64,000 nt of DNA from Rhodospirillaceae bacterium (GTDB lineage Bacteria > Pseudomonadota > Alphaproteobacteria > UBA8366): NCBI GenBank assembly GCA_002722095.1, contig PBKG01000016.1, forward strand, positions 180,998 through 244,997, written 5' to 3'. Of this stretch, positions 1 through 7,683 are shown in pieces; position 1 is the stretch's first letter; each line of letters starts with the position of its first letter. Below the pieces are notes generated by a model. That model worked only from the letters and a program-made list of their open reading frames with translations. It made no database searches and was not told where the DNA came from. Made by a program: the position numbers and the translations under genes.

Positions 1-2
1 AA

Positions 3-392
3 GCACCCCGCATGGTGGACGGATACAACTCGATCAGCGCGGCGATCCTTTACGGGGTCAACGAGATTGAGAAGAACGCCTATTCCGGAATACGAAAGAT
101 CATCGATATTTCCGGCGACGGGCCGCAGATCAACGGCCCCCCGCTCCCCTTCGCGCGTAATTACGCGCTCTCCAAAGGCATCACCATAAACGCCATAGCC
201 ATCGATACGCCCTACGATCCACGTACCGGCCCCAATGGCGAGCCCCTCGCCGTGCACTACAAAAACGATGTTATCGGCGGCCAAAGCCCCTTCGTGCTCG
301 TCGCCAAAGGCCGCAAGGATCTGGCGAAGGCGATTTTGAGGAAGTTGATTTTGGAGATTGCGGCGCGACCGACGTCGGATGTAACTCCCTAG
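3..392 (+). CDS. DUF1194 domain protein, C-terminal part
   Basis: The 5' end is cut by the window edge; the frame is open from base 3 and ends at TAG 390-392. The visible 129 residues match the C-terminal half of DUF1194 proteins, which have a von Willebrand A-like fold and are usually secreted: an I-D-I-S-G-D-G-P motif, then ITINAIAID, a V-I-G-G segment and a final K-L-I-L-E-I-A helix. The molecular function of this family is not established. The gene is followed closely by an MFS gene with its own apparent promoter, so co-transcription is uncertain. Family call is good; role unknown. Confidence 0.8.
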   Translation, partial: APRMVDGYNSISAAILYGVNEIEKNAYSGIRKIIDISGDGPQINGPPLPFARNYALSKGITINAIAIDTPYDPRTGPNGEPLAVHYKNDVIGGQSPFVLVAKGRKDLAKAILRKLILEIAARPTSDVTP

Positions 393-396
393 CCGG

Positions 397-435
397 CTGT
401 CACAAAATTGTAATCATCCCGCTTCCGTGCAATAC
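397..435 (+). promoter_or_regulatory. Candidate promoter/Pho-box-like element for first MFS gene
   Basis: TTGTAA (408-413) and CAATAC (430-435) are separated by 16 bases, and the ATG at 442 lies seven bases after the second hexamer, so the mRNA may be leaderless. No Shine-Dalgarno sequence precedes the ATG. The stretch 397-414 reads CTGTCACAAAATTGTAAT and resembles the enterobacterial Pho box (two TGTCA-type repeats around an A-rich spacer). The same hexamers at the same distance precede the second MFS copy. PhoB control is inference. Confidence 0.45.
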
Positions 436-441
436 AGCGCC

Positions 442-1638
442 ATGGTGAAAATCAAACAAAAGCTCGCGCTACGGGCCTGTTGCGCAGCGCACGTTCTGCA
501 TGACGGATTGACCGACATGCTGTACGCGCTGCTGCCGCTGTTGCGGGACGCGTTCGGGCTTAACTACCTGGAAGTCGGCATGATCCGCTCGGCCCATCGG
601 GCCGCATCGGCGATTTTTCAGATTCCCGCCGGTGTGTGGTCGGAGCGCGTCGGGGAACGTTCGTTACTCGTGATCGGCATGGCGTTGGCCGGCGTCGCGT
701 TCCTCAGTCTCGGATTCGCCGAGGGCTATTGGACCGTGCTGTTGTTCATTTTCCTGGCCGGCTGCGGCGATAGCTTTCACCATCCGCTGTCCTCCGCCAT
801 CATCTCGCACGCCTATCCCGATGCCGGTCAGCGCACCGCGCTCGGCACCTACAATGCCTTCGGCGATGTGGGCAAGTTCCTGTTTCTCGGCCTCACCATT
901 CTCATGACCGCACCACTTGGATTTTCCTGGCAGGCGCCCGTTCTGGGTTTCGGCGCCGCGGCGCTCCTGCTTGCCGTCGCCACATACCTGTTGCTCAGCC
1001 GGGCGGCGGCAGGCGGGCCACCGGAGCTTCCATCGAAAGACGATAGTGTCGAGACGGTGACTGGCTGGGGCCTCAAACATACGCGGGGTTTTTTCGCGCT
1101 CAGTGTCATCGCCACGCTGGATATCACGACGCGGACCGGTTTTCTCATCTTCGTCGCCTTCCTCATGATCGAAAAAGGCGTGCCCACGGAATGGGCCGCG
1201 GCGGCAGTGTTGATAACCGTGTTCGGCGGGCTCTGCGGCAAGTTCGTCGTCGGGCAGATCGCCGAACGCATCGGCGTCACCCGCGCTATCGCGCTGACCG
1301 AGGTCGCCACCGCGGCCTTGATCGGCCTTGTCGTGGTGATGCCCAGCTACGCCGCCTTTTTTCTGCTGCCGGTCCTCGGCGTGTTCCTCAACGGCACTTC
1401 CACGGCGATTTACGGGGCTGTGCCCGATCTTGTCGCGGGCGAAAAGCATTCACGCGCCTACGGGCTGATCTATACATTGAATGCGGTTTTCGGTCTGATA
1501 GCGCCGCTGCTATTCGGGCTGATTGCCGACTGGACCGACGTCACGACAACCTTGGTCGCGGTCGCACTGACCGTGGTTCCGACCATACCGCTCTGCGGCA
1601 TGCTGGCGCGCGACCTCGATGAAGTGCGCGCCAACTAA
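442..1638 (+). CDS. MFS transporter, Fsr-like (first of tandem pair)
   Basis: A 398-residue, highly hydrophobic protein with the size and pattern of a 12-helix major facilitator. Near the N terminus it has HVLHDGLTD, then GLNYLEVGM and a G-x-x-FHHP segment before helix 4, features shared with fosmidomycin-resistance-like (Fsr) permeases and with the seven-gene array at 34-43 kb. ATG 442 is chosen because both tandem copies give 398 residues from this position; a GTG at 427 is in frame but lies inside the promoter-like element. The substrate cannot be inferred; Fsr-type export of small anions is only one possibility. Confidence 0.85.
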   Translation: MVKIKQKLALRACCAAHVLHDGLTDMLYALLPLLRDAFGLNYLEVGMIRSAHRAASAIFQIPAGVWSERVGERSLLVIGMALAGVAFLSLGFAEGYWTVLLFIFLAGCGDSFHHPLSSAIISHAYPDAGQRTALGTYNAFGDVGKFLFLGLTILMTAPLGFSWQAPVLGFGAAALLLAVATYLLLSRAAAGGPPELPSKDDSVETVTGWGLKHTRGFFALSVIATLDITTRTGFLIFVAFLMIEKGVPTEWAAAAVLITVFGGLCGKFVVGQIAERIGVTRAIALTEVATAALIGLVVVMPSYAAFFLLPVLGVFLNGTSTAIYGAVPDLVAGEKHSRAYGLIYTLNAVFGLIAPLLFGLIADWTDVTTTLVAVALTVVPTIPLCGMLARDLDEVRAN

Positions 1639-1685
1639 CACAAATTGCCAACAACGCCAGCGTTGCGGCGCGCGATCTCAGCAAA

Positions 1686-1713
1686 TTGTAAAATTCACCG
1701 CGCCGTGCAATAC
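1686..1713 (+). promoter_or_regulatory. Duplicated promoter-like element, second MFS gene
   Basis: TTGTAA (1686-1691) and CAATAC (1708-1713) with a 16-base spacer, seven bases before ATG 1720. Spacing matches the element before the first MFS gene, and the last 19-20 bases up to the ATG are almost identical in both. No ribosome-binding site is present. The duplicated unit apparently carried its own promoter, and a leaderless transcript is plausible. Confidence 0.45.
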
Positions 1714-1719
1714 AGCGCC

Positions 1720-2916
1720 ATGAGCAAAGACAAACAAAAAGCCGCGCTCAGAACATGTTGTGGCGCCCATATTTTGCACGATGGGCTAACCGACATACTC
1801 TACGGGCTGCTGCCGCTCTTGCGGGAGGCTTTCGGTCTCACCTATGCGGAAGTGGGCATGATCCGTTCGGCCCACAGGGTTGCGACGGCGGCGCTGCAAA
1901 TTCCGGTTGGTATGTGGTCGGAAAAGGCGGGCACACGGTCGCTACTGGTTGCGGGCACGATAATCGCGGGTGCGGGTTTCATTGGCCTCGGTTTCGCCAA
2001 CGGTTTTTGGATGGTACTCGCTTTCATTTTTCTTGCCGGTTGCGGCGGCGCATTTCAGCATCCGCTCTCGTCGGCCATCATCTCCAACGCTTATCCGGGC
2101 GAAGGTCAGCGCGCCGCGCTCGGCACTTACAATGCGTTCGGCGACATCGGCAAGTTTCTATTTTTGGGATCGCTCATCCTGTGTACGGCGGGCCTCGGGT
2201 TCTCTTGGCAGGTGCCCGTGTTCGGTGCCGGTATCCTGTCGTTTGTCACGGCAATCGGTGTTCTGTTCGCCCTCAAGGCGGCATCCATCGGTGGCGCACC
2301 GGTGGTTCCGGACAAAGAAACAGTCGTGCAAACCGTCAACGGCTGGGGTGTCAAACATCGGCGGGGATTTTTTCTGCTCGGCACCGTCACGGCACTCGAC
2401 AACTCCACCCGCAACGGCTTTTTGACCTTCGCCGCCTTCCTGATGATCGAGAAAGGCGTCGCTACCGAATGGGCCGCACTGGCGGTGCTGTTCACCGTGT
2501 TTGGCGGCATGTGTGGAAAGATGGCAGTGGGTCTAATCGCCGAGCGTATCGGCGTCACCAAGACAATCGCACTCACCGAGTTCGCCACCTCTGCCTTGAT
2601 CCTGCTGGTGGTTGTCACTCCGAGCCTCTACGCGTTTTTCCTGCTACCGGTCTTGGGAGTTTTTCTGAACGGCACCTCGTCGGCGATCTACGGCACCGTG
2701 CCCGATCTCATCGAGGGGCAAAAACACTCCCGCGCCTACGGGCTGATCTACACGCTGGGTTCGGTCTGCGGCATCGTCGCACCGCTCGTCTATGGCTTGT
2801 TGTCCGACTGGACCAGCATCACCACCGCCATGGTCGTCATCGCCGGAGTGGTGCTTTTGACTGTTCCGCTCTGCGGCCCGCTCGCGGTGGCGTTACGTGA
2901 GGCACGAGCGACCTAA
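1720..2916 (+). CDS. MFS transporter, Fsr-like (second of tandem pair)
   Basis: This 398-residue paralogue is collinear with the preceding gene: HILHDGLTDILYGLLPLL, GLTYAEVGMIRSAHR, a G-G-AFQHP segment and a C-terminal VPDLIEGQKHSRAYGLIYTL block. The two copies differ at many positions throughout, so the duplication is not recent. ATG 1720 is preferred over an upstream TTG at 1645 because homology between the copies starts here. The stop overlaps the convergent quinone oxidoreductase gene by four bases. The substrate is unknown. Confidence 0.85.
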   Translation: MSKDKQKAALRTCCGAHILHDGLTDILYGLLPLLREAFGLTYAEVGMIRSAHRVATAALQIPVGMWSEKAGTRSLLVAGTIIAGAGFIGLGFANGFWMVLAFIFLAGCGGAFQHPLSSAIISNAYPGEGQRAALGTYNAFGDIGKFLFLGSLILCTAGLGFSWQVPVFGAGILSFVTAIGVLFALKAASIGGAPVVPDKETVVQTVNGWGVKHRRGFFLLGTVTALDNSTRNGFLTFAAFLMIEKGVATEWAALAVLFTVFGGMCGKMAVGLIAERIGVTKTIALTEFATSALILLVVVTPSLYAFFLLPVLGVFLNGTSSAIYGTVPDLIEGQKHSRAYGLIYTLGSVCGIVAPLVYGLLSDWTSITTAMVVIAGVVLLTVPLCGPLAVALREARAT

Positions 2917-3911
2917 ATCTCCATAACCACCCGGCCAATGGCCCGGCGATCTTGTACCTCCGCCATCGCTTCGCGGAATTGCTCGAGCGGGAAACGTGCA
3001 TGCACCGTCGGCTGGATTTGGCCCCCCTGCCACCAGTCCAGCAACTGTTTCTGCGCATCATCGACCCGGGGGGCATACTCGTCCCGCCGGTCCACAAGAC
3101 CCCATCCCACATATTCGCCGTAATTGAATCCCATGACGGAAATATTCTTCACCAGAAGAATATTATAGCCGACCTCGGGGATGCCGCCCGCCGCATACCC
3201 GATACTGACCAGCCGGCCGTCAGGCTTCAGACAGCTCAAAGTCTCCCGGGCCATATCTCCGCCGACAGGATCGTAAACCACATCGACGCCGCCGGATCGT
3301 TCCAGAACCTGTTTCTTGAGTTCGGACCCGTCGATGGCGGCAGCACCACGACTTTCGACAACGGCGCGTTTCTCTTCGCTGCTGGCAACGCCGATCACCG
3401 TCGCGCCCAGCGCGACGCCGATTTCCACCGCAGCCAATCCGACACCGCCCGCCGCGCCGTGAACGAGCAGCGTTTCGCCGCGGTCCAGCCGCGCGCGCCA
3501 GATTAAGCCGCCGAAAGACGTCGGATAGGAGATCGCGAGCGCTGGAGCGGCATCGAAAGGTAGCTCTTCGGGCAGCACATGCAGGTTCACCGCCGGCACG
3601 CAGACCTCTTCCGCATAGCCGCCCCAATCGATGGCCCCGAAAACCCGGTCGCCCGGTTTGATGCGGGTGACACCATCGGCCACGTCGAGTACTTCACCGG
3701 CGATTTCAGTACCGGGGGCGAACGGCAGTGGCGGTTTCCGCTGATATTTGCCCGCCACCACCAGCGTGGTCGCAAAACTGACACCCGCATAGCGAACCGC
3801 GATGCGGGCCTGACCCGGGCCCAACTCGGGCCGCGCCAGATCCGTCATTTTAAGGTCGTCGAAGTCGCACCATTCCTCGCAGAGGACGGCACGCATAGTT
3901 CCGTCGGTCAT
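2913..3911 (-). CDS. Zinc-free quinone oxidoreductase (MDR superfamily)
   Basis: A 332-residue medium-chain reductase of the NADPH:quinone oxidoreductase type. Visible features are the GroES-like N-terminal domain with PFAPGTEIAGEV near residue 64, and the nucleotide-binding motif HGAAGGVG at 151-158, typical of zeta-crystallin-like enzymes. The structural and catalytic zinc cysteines of alcohol dehydrogenases are absent. Likely a soluble NADPH-dependent reductase of quinones or activated enones; the physiological substrate is unknown. An internal ATG five codons in is an alternative start. The TauD-type gene just upstream may share its transcript (24-base gap). Confidence 0.85.
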   Translation of the reverse strand: MTDGTMRAVLCEEWCDFDDLKMTDLARPELGPGQARIAVRYAGVSFATTLVVAGKYQRKPPLPFAPGTEIAGEVLDVADGVTRIKPGDRVFGAIDWGGYAEEVCVPAVNLHVLPEELPFDAAPALAISYPTSFGGLIWRARLDRGETLLVHGAAGGVGLAAVEIGVALGATVIGVASSEEKRAVVESRGAAAIDGSELKKQVLERSGGVDVVYDPVGGDMARETLSCLKPDGRLVSIGYAAGGIPEVGYNILLVKNISVMGFNYGEYVGWGLVDRRDEYAPRVDDAQKQLLDWWQGGQIQPTVHARFPLEQFREAMAEVQDRRAIGRVVMEI

Positions 3912-3935
3912 GTCTCGAATGTCCTGATGAATATC

Positions 3936-4805
3936 CTAATGATAGGGGCGGTCGCCCTTCAGCTGCGCCCGGTGCATAACGCGGCGGGCGGAATCATCGA
4001 AGGCCTCGCGGCGATGCATGGCGCAGCGATTGTCCCACATCAACACATCGCCCAACTGCCAAGTATGCTCGTAGCCGAATTTCGGTTGGGTCGCGTGCAG
4101 CCAAAGACGGTCGAGCATTTCTTCGCTTTCCGCCAAGGGAAGTTCGTTGATGTAGCAATTCAGGCGCCGGCCCAGATAAAGGCATTTACGCCCGGTTTCC
4201 GGATGGGTGCGCACCAGCGGATGCGTGGGGCCCGGCGATTTCGACGGGTCGGTCACTTCCGGATAATCCTTCCGGCGCTCGCCGGCGCTGGTATAGGTGA
4301 AATCATGTTTGGCGGTGTAGTCGTCGATCTCGTCCTGCAACTCCTTGGGTAATGTTTCCCAGGCCTTGTACATGTTGAGAAATCCCGTATTACCGCCCGA
4401 CGGAGGAATTTCCAGTGCATAGAGAATGCTGGCGGCCGGTGGAACTTCCACGAACGCGCTGTCCGTGTGCCAGGCACATTCGCCGGCGCCCAATTGTCCG
4501 ATCGGCGCGCCGTTCTCTTTTACATTCGAAATCACGTTTATTTCGGGCGGAATCTCTTCTTGCTGATTGATCTTGTTTTTCAGGCCCAACAATTTCGTTG
4601 GCGGAAATTCGAGTTCGCCGAATTGCCGGGTAAAGGCGAGCAGCTGTTGGTCGGTTACCGTCTGTTTGCGAAACAGCAAAACGCAATGTTCGAGCCAGGC
4701 GTTTCGCACCGCCGCCAGCGTTTTATCGTCCCATTCTGCCGCCACATCGAGCCCCGTTACCTCGGCACCGATGCCGCCGTCGAGCTCCACTATGTCGAAA
4801 TCCAT
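3936..4805 (-). CDS. TauD/TfdA-family Fe(II)/2-oxoglutarate dioxygenase
   Basis: A 289-residue enzyme of the TauD/TfdA family, which hydroxylates small organic substrates with consumption of 2-oxoglutarate and O2. The iron facial triad is visible: H113 and D115 in WHTDSAF and H264 in CAMHRR, with R279 as the likely 2-oxoglutarate carboxylate ligand. The open frame continues far upstream, but that part is antisense to the divergent ornithine cyclodeaminase-like gene. ATG 4805 gives the family's usual N terminus. Taurine, herbicide-type ethers or other substrates cannot be told apart here. Confidence 0.88.
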   Translation of the reverse strand: MDFDIVELDGGIGAEVTGLDVAAEWDDKTLAAVRNAWLEHCVLLFRKQTVTDQQLLAFTRQFGELEFPPTKLLGLKNKINQQEEIPPEINVISNVKENGAPIGQLGAGECAWHTDSAFVEVPPAASILYALEIPPSGGNTGFLNMYKAWETLPKELQDEIDDYTAKHDFTYTSAGERRKDYPEVTDPSKSPGPTHPLVRTHPETGRKCLYLGRRLNCYINELPLAESEEMLDRLWLHATQPKFGYEHTWQLGDVLMWDNRCAMHRREAFDDSARRVMHRAQLKGDRPYH

Positions 4806-4907
4806 ATCCGCCCCCTGACGCGCTTGCTTGGCAAATTTCGTGGGAAAGCATACACAAATCGGACGCGCACTCAATAAAGGCCGAAACGTCGAAACGGGGA
4901 AGGACGC

Positions 4908-6011
4908 ATGCTGATCATCAACAATGAAATCGTCGAAGAGTTGCTGGATATGCAAACCTGCATCGACGTGCAGGAGGCGGCTTTTCGCGGCCTCGCGTCG
5001 CGCGCATCTGTGATGCGCCCAAGGATCGATGTCTACGCGCCGAGCCAATGGGACGACAGCTATTTCCGCTGGGGCTCGATGGAAGGCGCATGTAACGGCT
5101 TTTTCGCCATCCGCATCAAATCGGACATCATGAGCTGGCCCAAGAACGAACAGGGCGAAGTGGTCAATCAGAACAAATTCTGCATCGAACCCGGCACCTA
5201 TTGCGGCTTGATCTATCTGTTCAGCACCAAAAACGGCGAGCCGCTCGCAATCATGAATGACGGCATATTGCAGCATATGCGGGTCGGTGGCGGTGCCGCC
5301 ATCGGCGCCAAGTATCTCGCGCGCGAGAACGCGGAAACCATCGGCATGATCGGATCGGGCGGCATGGCGCGGACCTATCTCGAAGCACTGAAGTGCGTGC
5401 GCGACATTAAAAGCGTCAAGGTGTTCAGCCGGACGCCGGCTAATCGCAAAGCCTATGCTGAAGAAATGGGCGACGAGCTTGAGCTCCAAATTGAGCCGGT
5501 CGCAAGCGCCGAAGAAGCGATGAAGGGCGCGGATATCGTTTGCAGCTGCACCGATAGCATGGTCCCCACTTTCGATGCCGACTGGCTGGAGCCCGGCATG
5601 TTTGTCGTCAATCTCAACGATTTTGAAGTCGGCGCCGCACAGATCGAACGCTTCGACATCGCCATTCGCCAAGGCAACGAAAAGCTTAAAATTCCCGACG
5701 GCTACGGTTTCATGAATGCGGTCGGCGGTGGGACCGGAGGATATGTCGCCGGGTCGGACGAAGAGCTGGAGCGGGTTCCGTTCGCAGAATCGGAGGACGG
5801 GCCGCGCCATGTATTGCCGAGTTTCGCCGAGTTGATTGCCGGCGACGTGCCGGGGCGTACCGACGACGACCAAATCACCTACTATGAAAACCAGGGTAAC
5901 AACGGGCTGCAATTCGCATCTTGCGGCGGCGCGGTGTATCTTAGATGCAAGGAACTTGGGCTCGGAAACGAGATTCCCACTGAATGGTTCCTCGAAAATA
6001 TCCGCAACTAG
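4908..6011 (+). CDS. Ornithine cyclodeaminase/mu-crystallin family enzyme
   Basis: A 367-residue NAD(P)-dependent enzyme of the OCD/mu-crystallin family. The Rossmann motif GSGGMA is at 149-154, preceded by the M-R-V-G-G-G-A-A segment typical of the family. The region after about residue 235 is longer than in classical ornithine cyclodeaminases. Members act as ornithine cyclodeaminases, ketimine reductases or amino-acid dehydrogenases; this one cannot be assigned. The start follows GGGGAAGGA with good spacing. It is 23 bases upstream of an MmgE/PrpD gene and divergent from the TauD gene, suggesting a small catabolic locus. Confidence 0.85.
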   Translation: MLIINNEIVEELLDMQTCIDVQEAAFRGLASRASVMRPRIDVYAPSQWDDSYFRWGSMEGACNGFFAIRIKSDIMSWPKNEQGEVVNQNKFCIEPGTYCGLIYLFSTKNGEPLAIMNDGILQHMRVGGGAAIGAKYLARENAETIGMIGSGGMARTYLEALKCVRDIKSVKVFSRTPANRKAYAEEMGDELELQIEPVASAEEAMKGADIVCSCTDSMVPTFDADWLEPGMFVVNLNDFEVGAAQIERFDIAIRQGNEKLKIPDGYGFMNAVGGGTGGYVAGSDEELERVPFAESEDGPRHVLPSFAELIAGDVPGRTDDDQITYYENQGNNGLQFASCGGAVYLRCKELGLGNEIPTEWFLENIRN

Positions 6012-6034
6012 CGGAACCTATGGGAGAGAAAAAG

Positions 6035-7432
6035 ATGACCATCACCCAGGAATTGGCCAAGCGCATTCATGCGATCTCTTATGACGACCTGCCTGCCGAG
6101 GCGATCCCTCTCGCAAGGGCTGCGATCCTAGACGCGATCGCCTGCGCCTTCGTCGGTTCGGTGGAAGATACCGCCAAGATTATCGAGAAAATTCCTGGTT
6201 TTGCCGGTGCCTCCGGGCCTTGTGCAGTCTTTGGCCGTGACTATCGCACCAATCCGCTAGACGCGGTTCTGATCAACGGTACCTCGGCCCATGCGCTCGA
6301 TTTCGACGATATGAGCATGACCATGGGCGGTCACCCGACGGTGATGTTGATGCCGGTCATCTTTGCGCTTGGCGACCAGCTGGAAATATCCGGTAAAGAC
6401 GCGATCCTCGCCTATGTGGTCGGCCATGAAACTGCGACCCGCATCGCCCGTGGCGTACACATGCATCACTACGACAAGGGTTGGCACCCTACCGCAACGC
6501 TTGGCGTTTTCGGCGCCACTGCCGCTGCTTCCCGCCTCCTGAAACTCAGCGAAGACCAAACCGCGACCGCACTCGGGATCGCCGCCTCGCTGGCGTCGGG
6601 CGTTAAATCGAATTTCGGCTCTATGACCAAGCCGCTCCATGTGGGCCATGGCAATCGGAACGGCCTCTATGCGGCAATGCTGGCCAAGGAAGGATTCACG
6701 TCCAACGACCACGCATTCGAACACAAGCAAGGCTTTCTGAACGTGTTCAACGGGCCGGATACCTATGACGTGGATAAGATGCTGGCCGATTGGGGCCAAC
6801 CGTTCGATCTCGTCAGTGTCGGAGTTGGCCTGAAAAAACATCCCTGTTGTGGCGGCACTCACCCACCGATCGAAGCAATGCTGACGCTCAGAGCAGAAAA
6901 CGACATCGACGTCGACCAGGTGGAGACAATCGACGTCTGGGTGCATCCGTTACGGCTGCCCCACACCAACAATCCCGATCCGAAAACTCCGCTCCAGGGC
7001 AAATTCAGTCAGCAATATACGGTTGCCCGCGCACTGCTGGAGGGCCGGGTGAAGCTGGAGCATTTCGAGCCCGACGCATTCGGCGAGCCTGAAATTCAGG
7101 CGCTTTTGAAGAAGGTTCAGGCCGACGTGCATCCAAAAATGACCCACGAAACCACCCCGCATCATGGCGCGGAAGTCGTTATTACGCTCAAGAATGGCGA
7201 AAAAATTAATAGTTACAACGAGGTGGACCTCGGCCGCGGTCTCTCGAATCCGATGACCGACGAGGAATTATGGGAAAAATTCGAAGACTGCACCAAACGG
7301 TCACTCGCTGCCGACGCCATCAAACCGCTATTCGATAGTCTACAGAGCCTGGAGAAAGCCAATAATGTCAAAGAGATCACTGATTTGATGTTGTACCCAA
7401 CGAAGGCTGCACAAAGTGTTGCGGCGGAGTAG
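6035..7432 (+). CDS. MmgE/PrpD family protein (copy 1)
   Basis: A 465-residue protein of the MmgE/PrpD family, which includes 2-methylcitrate dehydratase and cis-aconitate decarboxylase. Visible family blocks are AHALDFDD, GWHPTATLG, KPLHVGHGNRNGL, KKHPCCGGTH and QGKFSQQY. ATG 6035 is chosen because GGGAGAGAA precedes it; in-frame codons further upstream overlap the ornithine cyclodeaminase-like gene or this ribosome site. No prpB or prpC neighbour is present, so methylcitrate metabolism is not supported. Likely a dehydratase, isomerase or decarboxylase of a tricarboxylic or related acid in the same pathway as its upstream neighbour. Confidence 0.85.
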   Translation: MTITQELAKRIHAISYDDLPAEAIPLARAAILDAIACAFVGSVEDTAKIIEKIPGFAGASGPCAVFGRDYRTNPLDAVLINGTSAHALDFDDMSMTMGGHPTVMLMPVIFALGDQLEISGKDAILAYVVGHETATRIARGVHMHHYDKGWHPTATLGVFGATAAASRLLKLSEDQTATALGIAASLASGVKSNFGSMTKPLHVGHGNRNGLYAAMLAKEGFTSNDHAFEHKQGFLNVFNGPDTYDVDKMLADWGQPFDLVSVGVGLKKHPCCGGTHPPIEAMLTLRAENDIDVDQVETIDVWVHPLRLPHTNNPDPKTPLQGKFSQQYTVARALLEGRVKLEHFEPDAFGEPEIQALLKKVQADVHPKMTHETTPHHGAEVVITLKNGEKINSYNEVDLGRGLSNPMTDEELWEKFEDCTKRSLAADAIKPLFDSLQSLEKANNVKEITDLMLYPTKAAQSVAAE

Positions 7433-7501
7433 GCAAATCCAGCGTTAAAAATCTCTAAGTATCGAATCAATAAGGCAAATCTAAAACGCCTTCAGCCAGC
7501 A

Positions 7502-7541
7502 AGTAATCCGATAAAATTAGAAATAAAATTTATCGATTACT
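7502..7541. repeat. AT-rich inverted repeat in intergenic region
   Basis: The arms are AGTAATCcGATAAA (7502-7515, one extra C) and TTTATCGATTACT (7529-7541), with a 13-base loop. It lies 70 bases after the MmgE/PrpD stop and about 140 bases before the outer-membrane protein gene. There is no U-run and little GC, so it is a poor intrinsic terminator; it could be an operator or a weak transcript-end hairpin. The rest of 7433-7683 shows no recognisable feature. Confidence 0.35.
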
Positions 7542-7683
7542 CTTGAGCGCTCTGTCTACTAGGGCTAGAGTAAGTGCGGTTTTTGGAACCGACACGGTTT
7601 TGCGTCTTGTTTGGGAGCATAGACGGCCATTGTGTCGATGCCGGATGCCGGAAAACTAAGAAAACAACAAGAATAAGAAACAA

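Noticed and set aside
664..1449. Long minus-strand open frame opposite the first MFS gene
   Set aside because: Composition (many D, R, G, H, E residues) is that of the antisense of a hydrophobic gene; no start signal or family features.
427..1638. Calling the tandem MFS pair a fosmidomycin-resistance determinant
   Set aside because: Only subfamily-level motifs are visible; Fsr-like permeases have varied substrates and no isoprenoid or phosphonate gene is adjacent.
4806..5912. A 369-codon N-terminal extension of the TauD gene
   Set aside because: It is fully antisense to the well-supported ornithine cyclodeaminase-like gene and has no homology-like features; the enzyme starts naturally at 4805.
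6035..7432. Methylcitrate cycle (prp) assignment for the MmgE/PrpD proteins
   Set aside because: No prpB/prpC partners; the ICL-family enzyme at 46.8 kb lacks the lyase cysteine and sits with the other copy.
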